64,000 nucleotides of DNA from an uncultured Ruminococcus sp. (GCA_910584195.1 CAJTYV010000005.1:1-64000); one strand, 5' to 3'; positions 53,148-62,153 are shown, numbered from the stretch's first letter. The notes: generated from the letters alone by a model not told the origin. Numbers and translations are program-made.

Positions 53148-54032
53148 ATGGGCAATTTATACAGAGCAATATCTGCCGATGGTTCAGCTTTTGCAGCTGT
53201 TCTTGACGCTAAAGACATTGTATCGGAAATAGAAAAAATACACAAATCATCGGCAGTTGTTACAGCCGCTCTTGGACGGCTGACCATAGCGGCATCTCTT
53301 ATGGGGTATATGTTAAAAGGCAATGAAAACAGTATTACGCTGCGTATAGATGGAGACGGACCTTGCGGACAGCTTGTCGCAGTTTCCGATTCTATGGGAA
53401 ATGTAAGAAGTTGTGTAAATAATCCTGTTGTTGAACTGCCTTTAAACAATCTTGGAAAACTTGATGTTTCAGGGGCTGTAGGAAAAAACGGTACACTTTC
53501 CGTTGTAAAGGATTTGGGACTTCGAGAACCTTATGTGGGCGTTATCCCGCTTGTTTCCGGCGAAATCGCAGAAGACATAGCAAATTATTATGCTTCCAGC
53601 GAGCAAATACCTACAGTATGCGCGCTTGGAGTTCTTGTTAATACCGACCTCAGTGTAAAAGCCGCAGGAGGATTTCTTATTCAGCTTCTTCCTTTTGCAG
53701 ATGATAAATGTGTTGACATCCTTGAAAAAAATGTGGCTGAAATGCGCCCGGTATCTTCACTTCTTGCAGAAGGCACAACGCCAGAAGAAATTGCACATAT
53801 GCTTTTAAAGGGATTAGATCCTAACGAATTGGACACTTCTGCTCCTGCATACAAATGCGAATGCAGCAGACAGCGAACCGAGCAGATACTTATAAGCATA
53901 GGACAGGACGAACTCAGAGCAATAGCTTCGGAAGGAAAAGATACGGAGGTTTCTTGTCATTTTTGCGGGAAAAAATATATTTTTTCCCCATCTGAAATTA
54001 CTGAGCTTGCAAAGGGAGCAGCGAGTAAATAA
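53148..54032 (+). CDS. hslO: Redox-regulated chaperone Hsp33
   Basis: 294 aa. The C-terminal zinc switch CECSRQRTEQ (about 237-246) and CHFCGKKYIF (about 270-279) holds the four redox Cys. N-terminal core GSAFAAVLDAKDIV and LGRLTIAASLMGYMLKG are typical. It protects proteins during oxidative unfolding in the cytosol. It overlaps the next lipoprotein start end to end, so expression is coupled. Confidence 0.95.
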   Translation: MGNLYRAISADGSAFAAVLDAKDIVSEIEKIHKSSAVVTAALGRLTIAASLMGYMLKGNENSITLRIDGDGPCGQLVAVSDSMGNVRSCVNNPVVELPLNNLGKLDVSGAVGKNGTLSVVKDLGLREPYVGVIPLVSGEIAEDIANYYASSEQIPTVCALGVLVNTDLSVKAAGGFLIQLLPFADDKCVDILEKNVAEMRPVSSLLAEGTTPEEIAHMLLKGLDPNELDTSAPAYKCECSRQRTEQILISIGQDELRAIASEGKDTEVSCHFCGKKYIFSPSEITELAKGAASK

Positions 54033-54680
54033 ATGAAACATAGTATTATATCTACTATCTTTTTTACTGTTTTGGTCATTTTTCTGACCTCATGCGAAAA
54101 TTTAGAAAATACTGTAGAATACGTTAAATCTGACAATTTTGTAATGTACACCGATATAGAATACTCCGAAGTTGCGCTGGAAGATCGAGAAAATGAAACT
54201 GAGTCTGTTATTTCAAAACATTTTACATATGCTTTGAATGGCACTCGAATAGAATTGTTAATTGATGGTAAAACAGTAAAATCTCTCGATTATTATTATA
54301 CTCCCGATGTTGACGCTATATCTGTTGCAGATTTTGATTTCGACGGCTATGAAGATATTTTTATTCCTTATGAATCTCCTTCTGATTATGGTACATATTA
54401 CAGCTATATTCCTGACAAGAATAGTTTTTCAGAAAATTCTGAGCTTAATTCGGTTGGCAGGATAATGACTGTAAGTGAAAATGATACACTTATTGAAGAC
54501 CAAAGTGATGACACAACAAAAAGAACGTTTGAATATCAATGGTTAAATAATAAACTCATGGCTGTAAAAAAAACCGAAACCTATAAATCATCGGAAAATG
54601 AAAAAATACTTACTGATGTGTATAGCTTTGACAAAAACGGCATAGAATATCTCATTGGTACAACAGAAAATACAACATAA
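54033..54680 (+). CDS. Small lipoprotein, paralogue of the one at 51333
   Basis: 215 aa. Lipobox LTSC at residues 18-21. No Thr stalk. VADFDFDGYEDIFIPYESPSDYGTYY matches the calcium-loop segment of the larger paralogue, and the ending KNGIEYLIG lines up with its QYVGVEEIP. It starts directly after the hslO stop. Function unknown. Confidence 0.8.
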   Translation: MKHSIISTIFFTVLVIFLTSCENLENTVEYVKSDNFVMYTDIEYSEVALEDRENETESVISKHFTYALNGTRIELLIDGKTVKSLDYYYTPDVDAISVADFDFDGYEDIFIPYESPSDYGTYYSYIPDKNSFSENSELNSVGRIMTVSENDTLIEDQSDDTTKRTFEYQWLNNKLMAVKKTETYKSSENEKILTDVYSFDKNGIEYLIGTTENTT

Positions 54681-54704
54681 GATATTGTTAAACAGGTGAT
54701 TAAA

Positions 54705-55958
54705 ATGTATGAGATAAAAACTGACGAGCTTCCGATTAAAGCAGTTCTTGCCTGTGCAGATACCGGTGAATTCAATGCTGAAGTTTCTATTGCAGAATTG
54801 GCAGAACTTGCGGAAACCGCAAATGTTGAAGTGGTCGGCGAAATAATCCAAAAGAAAACTTCTTATGACCCTGCAACTTGTATGGGAGCCGGTCGTTTGG
54901 AGGAGCTTAAATTACAGCTTGATGCTCTCAATGCTGAGCTTGTTATTTTCGATCATGAGCTCACTGGAGTTCAGGTACGTAATATTGAAGATATTCTCAA
55001 CGTTCGGGTAATTGATCGTACTACGCTGATACTTGATATATTTGCTCAGCGTGCGAGAACAAAAGAAGGTAAGATTCAGGTTGAGCTTGCTCAGCAGAAA
55101 TATCGCCTCCCCCGTCTTATAGGTATGGGTACAGCGTTGTCGCGTCTCGGCGGAGGTATTGGCACAAGAGGACCGGGGGAAACTAAGCTCGAAACGGACA
55201 AGAGGCATATTCGCAGGCGTATCACGTATCTTGAAGCAGAATTGGAGGAGTTGAAAAAACATCGTAATTTTTCACGTTCAAGAAGAAAAAAAGATGGCAT
55301 ACTCTGTGCCGCTATCGTTGGATATACCAATGTTGGTAAATCAACGCTTATGAATGCTCTTACTGATGCAGGAGTTCTTGCAGAAAACAAGCTTTTTGCA
55401 ACTCTTGACATAACATCGCGTTCTATTGAACTTCCTGACGGCAGAAGCATTATGCTGATTGATACTGTAGGACTTATCAGACGCTTGCCGCATAATCTTG
55501 TAGAAGCGTTTAAGTCTACTCTTGAGGAAGCTGCATCGGCTGACATTATCCTTCATGTACAAGACTTATCATCGCACGAACGTGAACAGCAGGCTGAGGT
55601 AACAACAAAGCTTCTTTCAGAACTTGGCTGCGGTGGAATACCTGTTATCAACGTATTAAACAAATCTGATAAAGCACTAAACCTTGATACTGTTTTTGAA
55701 GATAGCAAGACTGTTATAATTTCATCTCAAAAACAAATAGGATTTGATCAGCTTCTGAAGTGCATTATGAATAATCTTCCGGAAACTGCTAAACGAATGA
55801 AACTTTTGATTCCTTATGAAAATACAGCTTTCATCAATCGAATTCGTTCTGAAGGAAAAATTTTTTCAGAGGAGTATAAAGAAACAGGAACATTTGTTGA
55901 TGCACTTATTGACATCAAGTTGATTAAAGATGCAGATAAATATTTATTAAACAGTTAA
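54705..55958 (+). CDS. hflX: Ribosome-associated GTPase HflX
   Basis: 417 aa from ATG 54705 with AGGTGAT before it. N-terminal glycine-rich domain with LVIFDHELTGVQVRN, the GIGTRGPGETKLETDKR helix arm (about 145-160), G1 VGYTNVGKST, G3 DTVGLI and G4 NKSD. HflX splits stalled 70S ribosomes, and in Listeria it gives macrolide and lincosamide resistance. It directly precedes the Mef-like pump. Confidence 0.95.
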   Translation: MYEIKTDELPIKAVLACADTGEFNAEVSIAELAELAETANVEVVGEIIQKKTSYDPATCMGAGRLEELKLQLDALNAELVIFDHELTGVQVRNIEDILNVRVIDRTTLILDIFAQRARTKEGKIQVELAQQKYRLPRLIGMGTALSRLGGGIGTRGPGETKLETDKRHIRRRITYLEAELEELKKHRNFSRSRRKKDGILCAAIVGYTNVGKSTLMNALTDAGVLAENKLFATLDITSRSIELPDGRSIMLIDTVGLIRRLPHNLVEAFKSTLEEAASADIILHVQDLSSHEREQQAEVTTKLLSELGCGGIPVINVLNKSDKALNLDTVFEDSKTVIISSQKQIGFDQLLKCIMNNLPETAKRMKLLIPYENTAFINRIRSEGKIFSEEYKETGTFVDALIDIKLIKDADKYLLNS

Positions 55959-55985
55959 TATTATAAAATTAAATAGGGTGAAAAA

Positions 55986-56024
55986 ATGATATTATGTATT
56001 GATAAAGCTCTGTGCAGGGTTTGA
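55986..56024 (+). CDS. Leader peptide MILCIDKALCRV of the Mef-like gene
   Basis: ATG 55986 behind TAGGGTG, 12 codons, stop at 56022. Its last codons GCT CTG TGC AGG are themselves the 5' arm of a hairpin (56007-56018). This is the layout of drug-inducible resistance leaders (erm, tet(M), mef-msr), where a stalled ribosome changes the RNA fold. Confidence 0.6.
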   Translation: MILCIDKALCRV

Positions 56025-56067
56025 CGGAACAGACCTGTACAGAGCGGAATAGTCTGTATCTGTTCCG
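56007..56067 (+). promoter_or_regulatory. Alternative RNA pairings in the Mef-like leader
   Basis: Stem A pairs 56007-56018 with 56034-56045 (12 bp, one G-U). Stem B pairs 56025-56033 (CGGAACAGA), inside the loop of A, with 56059-56067 (9 bp). The two form a pseudoknot or exclude each other. Further down, TTACT-AAGTTAGG-AGTAA (from about 56095) can hide the RBS AGGAG before ATG 56116. No T run is seen, so control is more likely translational. Confidence 0.6.
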
Positions 56068-56115
56068 AAATACCTTGCAAACTGACAAGTAATTACTAAG
56101 TTAGGAGTAAGGTAA

Positions 56116-57411
56116 ATGAAAAAGATATTTAATTCAATAGCTGAAATGGGCAGCTATCTCGCCCTTTGGTCAAGTCAGTCATTTTCCGCTTTGGGAAGTT
56201 CAATGACTGCATATGCTCTTGTAATATGGTCATATAAGCAGGAAGGGTCTGCTTTAGTTACTGCTTTACTTATGATATGCTCTTATGCGCCGTATGTTCT
56301 TTTCAGCATTTTTGCAGGTACGTTGTCAGACAAATGGAACAAAAAAGCCGTTATGCTTATATGTGACAGCATTGCCGCTTTATCTACTGTAGCGATAATG
56401 ATACTGCTTGAAACGGAAAAACTTGAAATCTGGCATATTTACATCATAAATGCGGTATGCGGACTTATGAATACTGTTCAGCAGCCTGCATCGGAAGTTA
56501 CGGTTACAAGGCTGCTGCCGAAGAAATACTATCAGAAAGTCGGCGGATTGCGGTATCTTTCCAATTCGCTTAACACAATATTTACTCCGATAATTGCCAC
56601 TGCTTTCATGGGAATTTTCGGAATGAGAGCAGTTATTTTATTTGATCTTGCAACGTTCAGTACTGCTTTTATCGTTCTGTTGATATTCATAAAAATTCCT
56701 GAAGTACACGATGAAAATTCTGACAGCGAGAAATATACCGAGTCAGTAAAAAAAGGCATAAATTGGCTTGTGAGAAACAAGGGAATATTCTATCTTATAT
56801 TGTTTCTTTCTTCAATTAACCTTGTAGCATCAATGTACGATGCAGCGTTTCCTGCAATGATGCTTTCGAGAAGCGGTGGTTCAGAAAAAAATATGGGAAC
56901 AGTAAACACCGTTATTGGAATCGCATCCCTCATCGGCAGTATTTTTGCATCACTTTCTAAAGCACCTAAAAATCGCGTTAAAGTAATATGTAATTGTCTG
57001 CTATTTTCTATGAGCACAGAAAATATTTTGCTTTCACTGGGACGAAATGTATGGATTTGGAGTGTTGCCGGTTTTCTCGGTTGGATAGCGATTCCTGTAA
57101 TGAATACCAATCTTGATGTAATTATGAGACTTAATATTCCGGAAGATATGCAGGGCAGAATTTATTCCGTAAGAAATTCATTTCAGTTTTGCACTATACC
57201 AATAGGTTTTCTATTAGGCGGATTCGCAGTTGACCGTATATGCGAACCGATTATGGCAAATCAAAAAGATAATCTTCTTACCGCACTTTTTGGGACAGGC
57301 AAAGGAAGCGGCGCAGCATTATTCTTCTTTATAATTGCTTTTGCAGGAATTGCCGTATGCTTATATTTCCGCAATAATAAACATATAAAGGGTATTGAAG
57401 GTAGTCAATAA
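56116..57411 (+). CDS. MFS efflux protein, Mef-like
   Basis: 431 aa, twelve helices. LALWSSQSFSALGSSMTAYALVIWSY and LFSIFAGTLSDKWNKKAVML (motif A near 75) match the MefA/DHA3-type macrolide pumps of Firmicutes. Central loop near 190-215 is charged. RBS GTTAGGAGTAAGG precedes ATG 56116. The substrate is probably a macrolide or similar drug, by class only. It lacks an Msr-type ABC-F partner here. Confidence 0.85.
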   Translation: MKKIFNSIAEMGSYLALWSSQSFSALGSSMTAYALVIWSYKQEGSALVTALLMICSYAPYVLFSIFAGTLSDKWNKKAVMLICDSIAALSTVAIMILLETEKLEIWHIYIINAVCGLMNTVQQPASEVTVTRLLPKKYYQKVGGLRYLSNSLNTIFTPIIATAFMGIFGMRAVILFDLATFSTAFIVLLIFIKIPEVHDENSDSEKYTESVKKGINWLVRNKGIFYLILFLSSINLVASMYDAAFPAMMLSRSGGSEKNMGTVNTVIGIASLIGSIFASLSKAPKNRVKVICNCLLFSMSTENILLSLGRNVWIWSVAGFLGWIAIPVMNTNLDVIMRLNIPEDMQGRIYSVRNSFQFCTIPIGFLLGGFAVDRICEPIMANQKDNLLTALFGTGKGSGAALFFFIIAFAGIAVCLYFRNNKHIKGIEGSQ

Positions 57412-57440
57412 ACAATATAGCATTAATTTTATATAGAACA

Positions 57441-57484
57441 AAAAAAGCAGTTTCTGTTTTAATTTCAGATACTGCTTTTTATTG
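57441..57484. terminator. Bidirectional terminator between the MFS gene and asnA
   Basis: AAAAAGCAGT (57442-57451) and ACTGCTTTTT (57471-57480) with inner TCTG/CAGA pairing; A and T runs on either flank serve both converging genes. Confidence 0.9.
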
Positions 57485-57495
57485 TTATGACCTTT

Positions 57496-58506
57496 TTAGA
57501 GAAGTGTTATTCCATGTTCGCTACATTTTTGTATCATTTCGTCATTCCATATTGATGACTGAACTTCGCCGATATGAGCCTTGTTAAGAAGAAGCATGCA
57601 TAATCTTGACTGACCGATACCGCCGCCTATTGTGAGCGGAAGCGTACCGTTTACAATCATTTTATGGTAATCATACTTCATTCTGTCCTCTGCACCGCAT
57701 TCGGCAAGCTGTGACTTCAAAGAAGCGGCATCCACACGTATACCCATTGAAGATACTTCAAGCGAATCGTCAAGAACGCTGTCCCATATGAGAATATCAC
57801 CATTTAGTGCCCAATCATCGTAATCGGGGGCTCTGCCGTCATGTTTTTCACCACTTGCAAGCTTTCCTCCGATTTTCATAAGAAACACTGTCTTATGTTC
57901 CATTGTAATCAGACGCTCACGCTCGTGAGATGTTTTGTCAGGATACATGTCAGCAAGCTCCTGTGTAGTAATAAAATATGGTTCTTCGCAAATTGTTCCG
58001 GCAATATCAGGATACCGCAGTCCAACCTTGCGTTTAGTGTACGCAATAGCTTTTACAACCTGTCTTACTGTATCTTTCAGAAAATCAATATTGCGATTTT
58101 CTTTTGTAATAACCTTTTCCCAATCCCACTGATCGACAAATATCGAGTGGGTATTGTCTGTATCATCATCACGGCGGATAGCATTCATATCGGTATAAAT
58201 ACCCTCCCCCGGCTTATAACCGTAGCGATAAAGTGCCATACGTTTCCACTTTGCAAGTGATTGAACCACTTCACCCTCGCCGTCAATTTCCTTGATTGAA
58301 AAATCAACCTTACGCTCAATACCGTTCAAATCATCGTTTATGCCGCTGCCCTTTTTTACGATAAGCGGAGCAGAAACACGATCAAGAGTAAGTGCAAATG
58401 AAAGTGACTGCTGGAAAATATCTTTGATATATTTTATAGCATGTTGAGTTTCTCTTAACGTAAGAGCTGATTTATATCCCTCGGGAATATATAATGAACG
58501 TGACAT
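57496..58506 (-). CDS. asnA: Aspartate--ammonia ligase (asparagine synthetase A)
   Basis: 336 aa. ISIREIDGEGE-like VDFSIKEIDGEGEVVQSLAKWKR, FVDQWDWEKVI, APDYDDWALNGDI and the end TLPLTIGGGIGQSRLCML are the AsnA family. It makes asparagine from aspartate, ammonia and ATP. It follows asnS by 32 bases and shares its T-box, so it is made when tRNA-Asn is uncharged. Confidence 0.96.
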   Translation of the reverse strand: MSRSLYIPEGYKSALTLRETQHAIKYIKDIFQQSLSFALTLDRVSAPLIVKKGSGINDDLNGIERKVDFSIKEIDGEGEVVQSLAKWKRMALYRYGYKPGEGIYTDMNAIRRDDDTDNTHSIFVDQWDWEKVITKENRNIDFLKDTVRQVVKAIAYTKRKVGLRYPDIAGTICEEPYFITTQELADMYPDKTSHERERLITMEHKTVFLMKIGGKLASGEKHDGRAPDYDDWALNGDILIWDSVLDDSLEVSSMGIRVDAASLKSQLAECGAEDRMKYDYHKMIVNGTLPLTIGGGIGQSRLCMLLLNKAHIGEVQSSIWNDEMIQKCSEHGITLL

Positions 58507-58538
58507 AGTAAACCCTCCTGTTTATTGACGTTTGTCAA

Positions 58539-59909
58539 TTATCTGATGCTGCCGACTGTTCTTGGATAAAGAATAACGTCTCTGATATTTGACATTCCCG
58601 TAGTATACATAATAAGTCTTTCGAAGCCAAGACCAAATCCGCCGTGAGGTACTGAACCGAATTTTCTCAGATCAAGATAATCCTCATAAAGGTCAAGATT
58701 CATATTTCTTTCGTTCATGGCAGTCACAAGTTTATCGTAATCTGCTTCACGTTCGCTTCCGCCGATAATTTCTCCAACACCCGGAACAAGAAGGTCAACA
58801 GCAGCAACGGTCTTACCATCGGGATTCTGTTTCATATAAAACGACTTTATTTCCTTGGGATAATCAGTTACGAAAACTGCTTTTTTGAATACTTTCTCAG
58901 AAATATAACGCTCGTGCTCCGTTTGAAGATCGCATCCCCATTCTACAGGATATACAAAGTTTTCTCCTGAGTTTTTCAACATCTCAATTGCCTCGGTATA
59001 GGTAACTCTGCCGAATTCATGAGAGATCAGCTCTTCAAGACGTACTTTCAACCCCTTGTCAAAGTGAGCGTCAAAGAATGCAACCTCGTCAGGGCAAAGT
59101 TCAAGAAGCTGACCGATAACATATTTCAGCATATCTTCTGCAATTTCAATAACATCGTCAAGTTCGGCAAAAGCTATTTCGGGTTCAATATGCCAAAATT
59201 CCGCAAGATGCTTGGGAGTGTTGCTGTTTTCCGCACGAAAGCTTGGTCCGAAAGTATAGATTTTTCCCATAGCAGTTGCCGCCATTTCGCCCTCAAGCTG
59301 ACCAGAAACAGAAAGTCCCGCTTTTCTTCCGAAGAAATCGTTTGCATAATAATCCTCTTCGGATTTAAATTCAGTGGTATATCCATTTGTAGTTACTTGA
59401 AACATCTCTCCTGCACCCTCGCAGTCGCTGCCTGTGATAAGAGGGGTATTGATATAAACATAATTATTTTTCTGAAAATATCTGTGCAGAGCAGCTGCAA
59501 GTACGGAACGCACCCGCCATACAGCATTAAAGGTATTCGTTCTGCTTCTGAGATGAGGAATACTGCGAAGAAATTCAAGACTGTGTCCCTTCTTCTGAAG
59601 CGGATAATCTGTAGGACAGTCGCCGAGAATCGTTATACCCTCCGGAGTACAGTTTATCTCAACAGTATTGTTTCTTCCCTCAACAGCAGTTCCGGACACT
59701 TTAAGAGACATGCCTACACGAGGTTCTTTAAATTCACCCTCGCCTTTTTCAATAACGATTTGAACGTTTTTCAAAGAAGTACCATCGTTGAGTTCAACGA
59801 ATGCAACGCTTTTTGAATTTCTTGATGTACGTACCCAACCGCATACTGTTACATCTTTACCGATATAATTCTTTGATATAACAATTTCCTTAACATCAAT
59901 GTGTTTCAT
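58539..59909 (-). CDS. asnS: Asparaginyl-tRNA synthetase
   Basis: 456 aa, class II. The N-terminal OB fold (VCGWVRTSRNSKSVAFVELNDG), motif 2 FRAENSNTPKHLAEFWHIEPE (about 225) and motif 3 GGFGLGFERLIMY (about 425) are complete. It charges tRNA-Asn directly, so this cell need not rely on the GatCAB route for Asn. It is first in the asnS-asnA operon. Confidence 0.96.
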   Translation of the reverse strand: MKHIDVKEIVISKNYIGKDVTVCGWVRTSRNSKSVAFVELNDGTSLKNVQIVIEKGEGEFKEPRVGMSLKVSGTAVEGRNNTVEINCTPEGITILGDCPTDYPLQKKGHSLEFLRSIPHLRSRTNTFNAVWRVRSVLAAALHRYFQKNNYVYINTPLITGSDCEGAGEMFQVTTNGYTTEFKSEEDYYANDFFGRKAGLSVSGQLEGEMAATAMGKIYTFGPSFRAENSNTPKHLAEFWHIEPEIAFAELDDVIEIAEDMLKYVIGQLLELCPDEVAFFDAHFDKGLKVRLEELISHEFGRVTYTEAIEMLKNSGENFVYPVEWGCDLQTEHERYISEKVFKKAVFVTDYPKEIKSFYMKQNPDGKTVAAVDLLVPGVGEIIGGSEREADYDKLVTAMNERNMNLDLYEDYLDLRKFGSVPHGGFGLGFERLIMYTTGMSNIRDVILYPRTVGSIR

Positions 59910-59951
59910 AATAATATCTTCCTTTCACTAAAGTTACGGGACGAGCATAAT

Positions 59952-60219
59952 AAAAAACTCCCGTCCCCTAAAACAGGACGAGAGTAAACCCGTGGTACCA
60001 CCTGAAATTACCGCTTGCAGCATATTTTATGCAAAAGCGATCACTCTTGTCCGTTGTAACGTACGGAAAACGGCATCACCTACTAATAATTTTTCTAAAA
60101 AATTTTCGGATTGCTGCTCAAGAGTGTTATTCACATTGGCTCTGATACATGGTTTCCAGCCTCCCATGCTCTCTGAGATCGAATACCAATGATACTTATC
60201 TCTGTCATAGCATTTAATT
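59952..60219 (-). ncRNA. T-box leader of asnS-asnA
   Basis: The T-box CAGGTGGTACCACGG lies at 59990-60004 (minus), then a 10-bp terminator stem (59957-59985) and TTTTTT. Stem I shows GAGAGCATGG with the GGAGGCTGGAAACC apical part. An AAC triplet at 60126-60128, followed by A, is the likely Asn specifier. Confidence 0.92.
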
Positions 60220-60225
60220 ATTTGT

Positions 60226-60254
60226 ATTATATCATCTTTTAAATGATTTGTCAA
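60226..60254 (-). promoter_or_regulatory. Sigma-A promoter of the asn operon
   Basis: Consensus TTGACA (60249-60254 on minus), 17 bases, TATAAT (60226-60231). Confidence 0.9.
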
Positions 60255-60301
60255 TAGTTTCTCGGAAATTTAAAAAAAAAATAAATTTCTCTGTACTGTT
60301 G

Positions 60302-60891
60302 AGAAAACCCCGACTTTTATCGGGGCTTTACATAATATTTAATTTTAATTGAAGCGACTTTCATCACTTAGCTGAATTACCCGTTGGAATCATCCTTTCT
60401 ATATTATGTTTTAAGAATAGGAATTTTCATAATACATCACATTCCTTGAAAAAATAAGGTGTTTAATAACATTTAATAACTATATTTCCATTGGATTAAC
60501 CCCATTTAAATTTTCACTCAAACATTTGATGGAAAGATATTTAATTTCTCATTGGACTCAACCTTTTCATTAGATTTTCAATTTATCTAAAGACTCACGT
60601 CGAAATTTCAGATAATCCTGTACCTTAAATGAGCTTAGATTGAAGTCGTTATTTTACTGCTAACGTTTGTGCTGCAATCAAATCATAGTTATTTTCATTC
60701 ATCGGAACAAGCTAAAAACTTATATTCCCACATTATTGATTCAATTGTTTACATCACGCCGACTTCATGCTGTGATTCGATAGAACTCTCCATCGGACTC
60801 ACTTACCTTTCCGCTTAGAATAATTTACATTGAGAAATTCTCAAACCAAGTAAATTTCGCTTTGAGTAAATCTTGTTTACTCTTTTTCCTT
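60302..60891 (-). ncRNA. Large orphan noncoding RNA, about 590 nt
   Basis: A promoter at 60898-60926 and a terminator at 60304-60325 (CCCCGAT/GTCGGGG then TTTT) bracket a stretch without a protein frame. It has hairpins such as GAGTAAA/TTTACTC (60864-60882) and a long-range pair TGAAGTCG (60760-60767) with CGACTTCA (60641-60648). A motif TCCRATGRA recurs three times (near 60790, 60550, 60490). It is not tmRNA, RNase P, 6S or SRP by its signatures. Size and host suit the ROOL class of Firmicutes RNAs (about 580 nt), but I could not check the consensus. Confidence 0.75.
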
Positions 60892-60897
60892 GATTAT

Positions 60898-60926
60898 ATA
60901 ATACCATACTTTTTAGCGAATGTCAA
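60898..60926 (-). promoter_or_regulatory. Sigma-A promoter of the large ncRNA
   Basis: Minus-strand TTGACA (60921-60926), 17 bases, TATTAT (60898-60903). The gap 60927-61104 otherwise shows only AT-rich sequence. Confidence 0.82.
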
Positions 60927-61104
60927 TAACTTTTTTACTATTTTATGCTAAATTTAATGCATTTTGTAGCATTGTACAAATTAATAGCTTTATGATTGTT
61001 CAATATAACAAATAATAAAATAAAATTTTATAAGCACTTGATTTTTCAGTGGATTTATTGTATAATTAATTTATATTAAATTATTTTATAAGGAGAGTTT
61101 GTTT

Positions 61105-61872
61105 ATGCCTTTTTGTTCAAACTGCGGCAGACAGCTCGGAGAAAACGAAAGCTGTAACTGCCAAAAATCACAAGCTCCATCGCCCAATCAGGTACCACCG
61201 CCACAGCCGAATAATAACGTTCAGCCGGGATTCCAGCAGTATGACCAATACGGTCGTCCGTTGTTTACGCCGCAGGGGCAGCCGATATATTACGATGCAC
61301 AAGGCAAAGCTATTATTGGCGGTCAGAAGAAGAAAAAAAATTCCGGCTGTATAATAGCTCTTTGTGTATCTCTATTAATATTTCTTATTATAGGTTTAAT
61401 TCTTGCTGCGATATTCGTTCCTGCAATGCTTGGTTACGTTAAAAAATCCAAAACAGCTGCCGCCAATACTAACGCAAAGACAATAACAACTAATATTAAA
61501 TCCGCTCTTGTTGATATGACAGAAAAGGGCATGACGATAGACGGAAGATATATTGTCTGCTCGGACAGCTCAAAAAATCTCTATGTTGACGGCGAAAAAT
61601 TGGATTTTGACACTTTATATTACACAGCCAGAGAATACGGCTCTATCGACAGTTATGAATGGTTCGTTGTCATTGAACACGGAGCTGTCACTTATGCTGC
61701 TGCAAATTGTTCTGATAATGACGATTACGTAGGAACTTTTCCCAACATTTCAGATGCAAGAAGAGGTTCGCCGTCTTATACAGGTGTATACGATGATGAT
61801 GCAGACCTTGATGAACTGTATGATGCGGCTTCGTCAAGTCTTTACGATCAGATCACAGTATACGCACAATAA
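61105..61872 (+). CDS. Zinc-ribbon membrane protein with pilin-like helix
   Basis: 255 aa from ATG 61105, nine bases after AGGAG. Zinc ribbon FCSNCGRQLGENESCNC (1-20), a Pro/Gln-rich linker (about 25-75), KKKKN, then one long helix (about 85-110) running into FVPAMLGYVKKSKTAAANTN, which resembles the N-terminal helix of type IV pilins. The outer domain (about 125-255) has a pilin-like strand pattern. It may be a surface sensor or pseudopilin fused to a ribbon. No pil genes are nearby. Confidence 0.7.
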   Translation: MPFCSNCGRQLGENESCNCQKSQAPSPNQVPPPQPNNNVQPGFQQYDQYGRPLFTPQGQPIYYDAQGKAIIGGQKKKKNSGCIIALCVSLLIFLIIGLILAAIFVPAMLGYVKKSKTAAANTNAKTITTNIKSALVDMTEKGMTIDGRYIVCSDSSKNLYVDGEKLDFDTLYYTAREYGSIDSYEWFVVIEHGAVTYAAANCSDNDDYVGTFPNISDARRGSPSYTGVYDDDADLDELYDAASSSLYDQITVYAQ

Positions 61873-61883
61873 AAAAATATCAG

Positions 61884-61914
61884 AAAAAAAGCAGTCCGAA
61901 AGGGCTGCTTTTTT
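61884..61914. terminator. Bidirectional terminator between converging genes
   Basis: AAAAAAGCAGTCC, loop GAAA, GGGCTGCTTTTTT (61885-61914), one G-U pair. Confidence 0.9.
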
Positions 61915-61919
61915 CATGC

Positions 61920-62153
61920 TCATTCGAATGAATCAAGGTCGATCTCGGAAAGCATATCCTTGAGCGATGCAAGCTCGTCCGCTGTGAGCGTAACTCCCTT
62001 GCCCATTCTCGAATGATCCGGCGACCAATCACGAATGTCATATTTCGGCTCATGTTCGTTCCAGCTTACTAAATTAAGTTCCTTTGTCCAGCCCTTGGCA
62101 TTTTCTGAAAGAACTCCGAGGGATTCTGTGATTTCAAATTTTAATTCTGCCAT
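61920..62153 (-). CDS. YdbC/PC4-family single-stranded nucleic-acid binding protein
   Basis: 77 aa. FEITESLGVLSENAKGWTKELNLVSWN and KYDIRDWSPDHSRMGKGVTLT match Lactococcus YdbC, a bacterial homologue of the coactivator PC4 that binds single-stranded DNA. A dimeric transcription-associated role is likely but unproven. RBS AGGAGA precedes ATG 62153. Confidence 0.9.
   Translation of the reverse strand: MAELKFEITESLGVLSENAKGWTKELNLVSWNEHEPKYDIRDWSPDHSRMGKGVTLTADELASLKDMLSEIDLDSFE

Noticed and set aside
60027..60254. Minus-strand frame through the asnS leader
   Set aside because: It is the T-box leader; no RBS and it runs through the promoter.
60302..60891. tmRNA, RNase P or 6S RNA
   Set aside because: Lacks the tRNA-like ends and tag frame of tmRNA, the GAGGAAAGTC core of RNase P, and is far longer than 6S.
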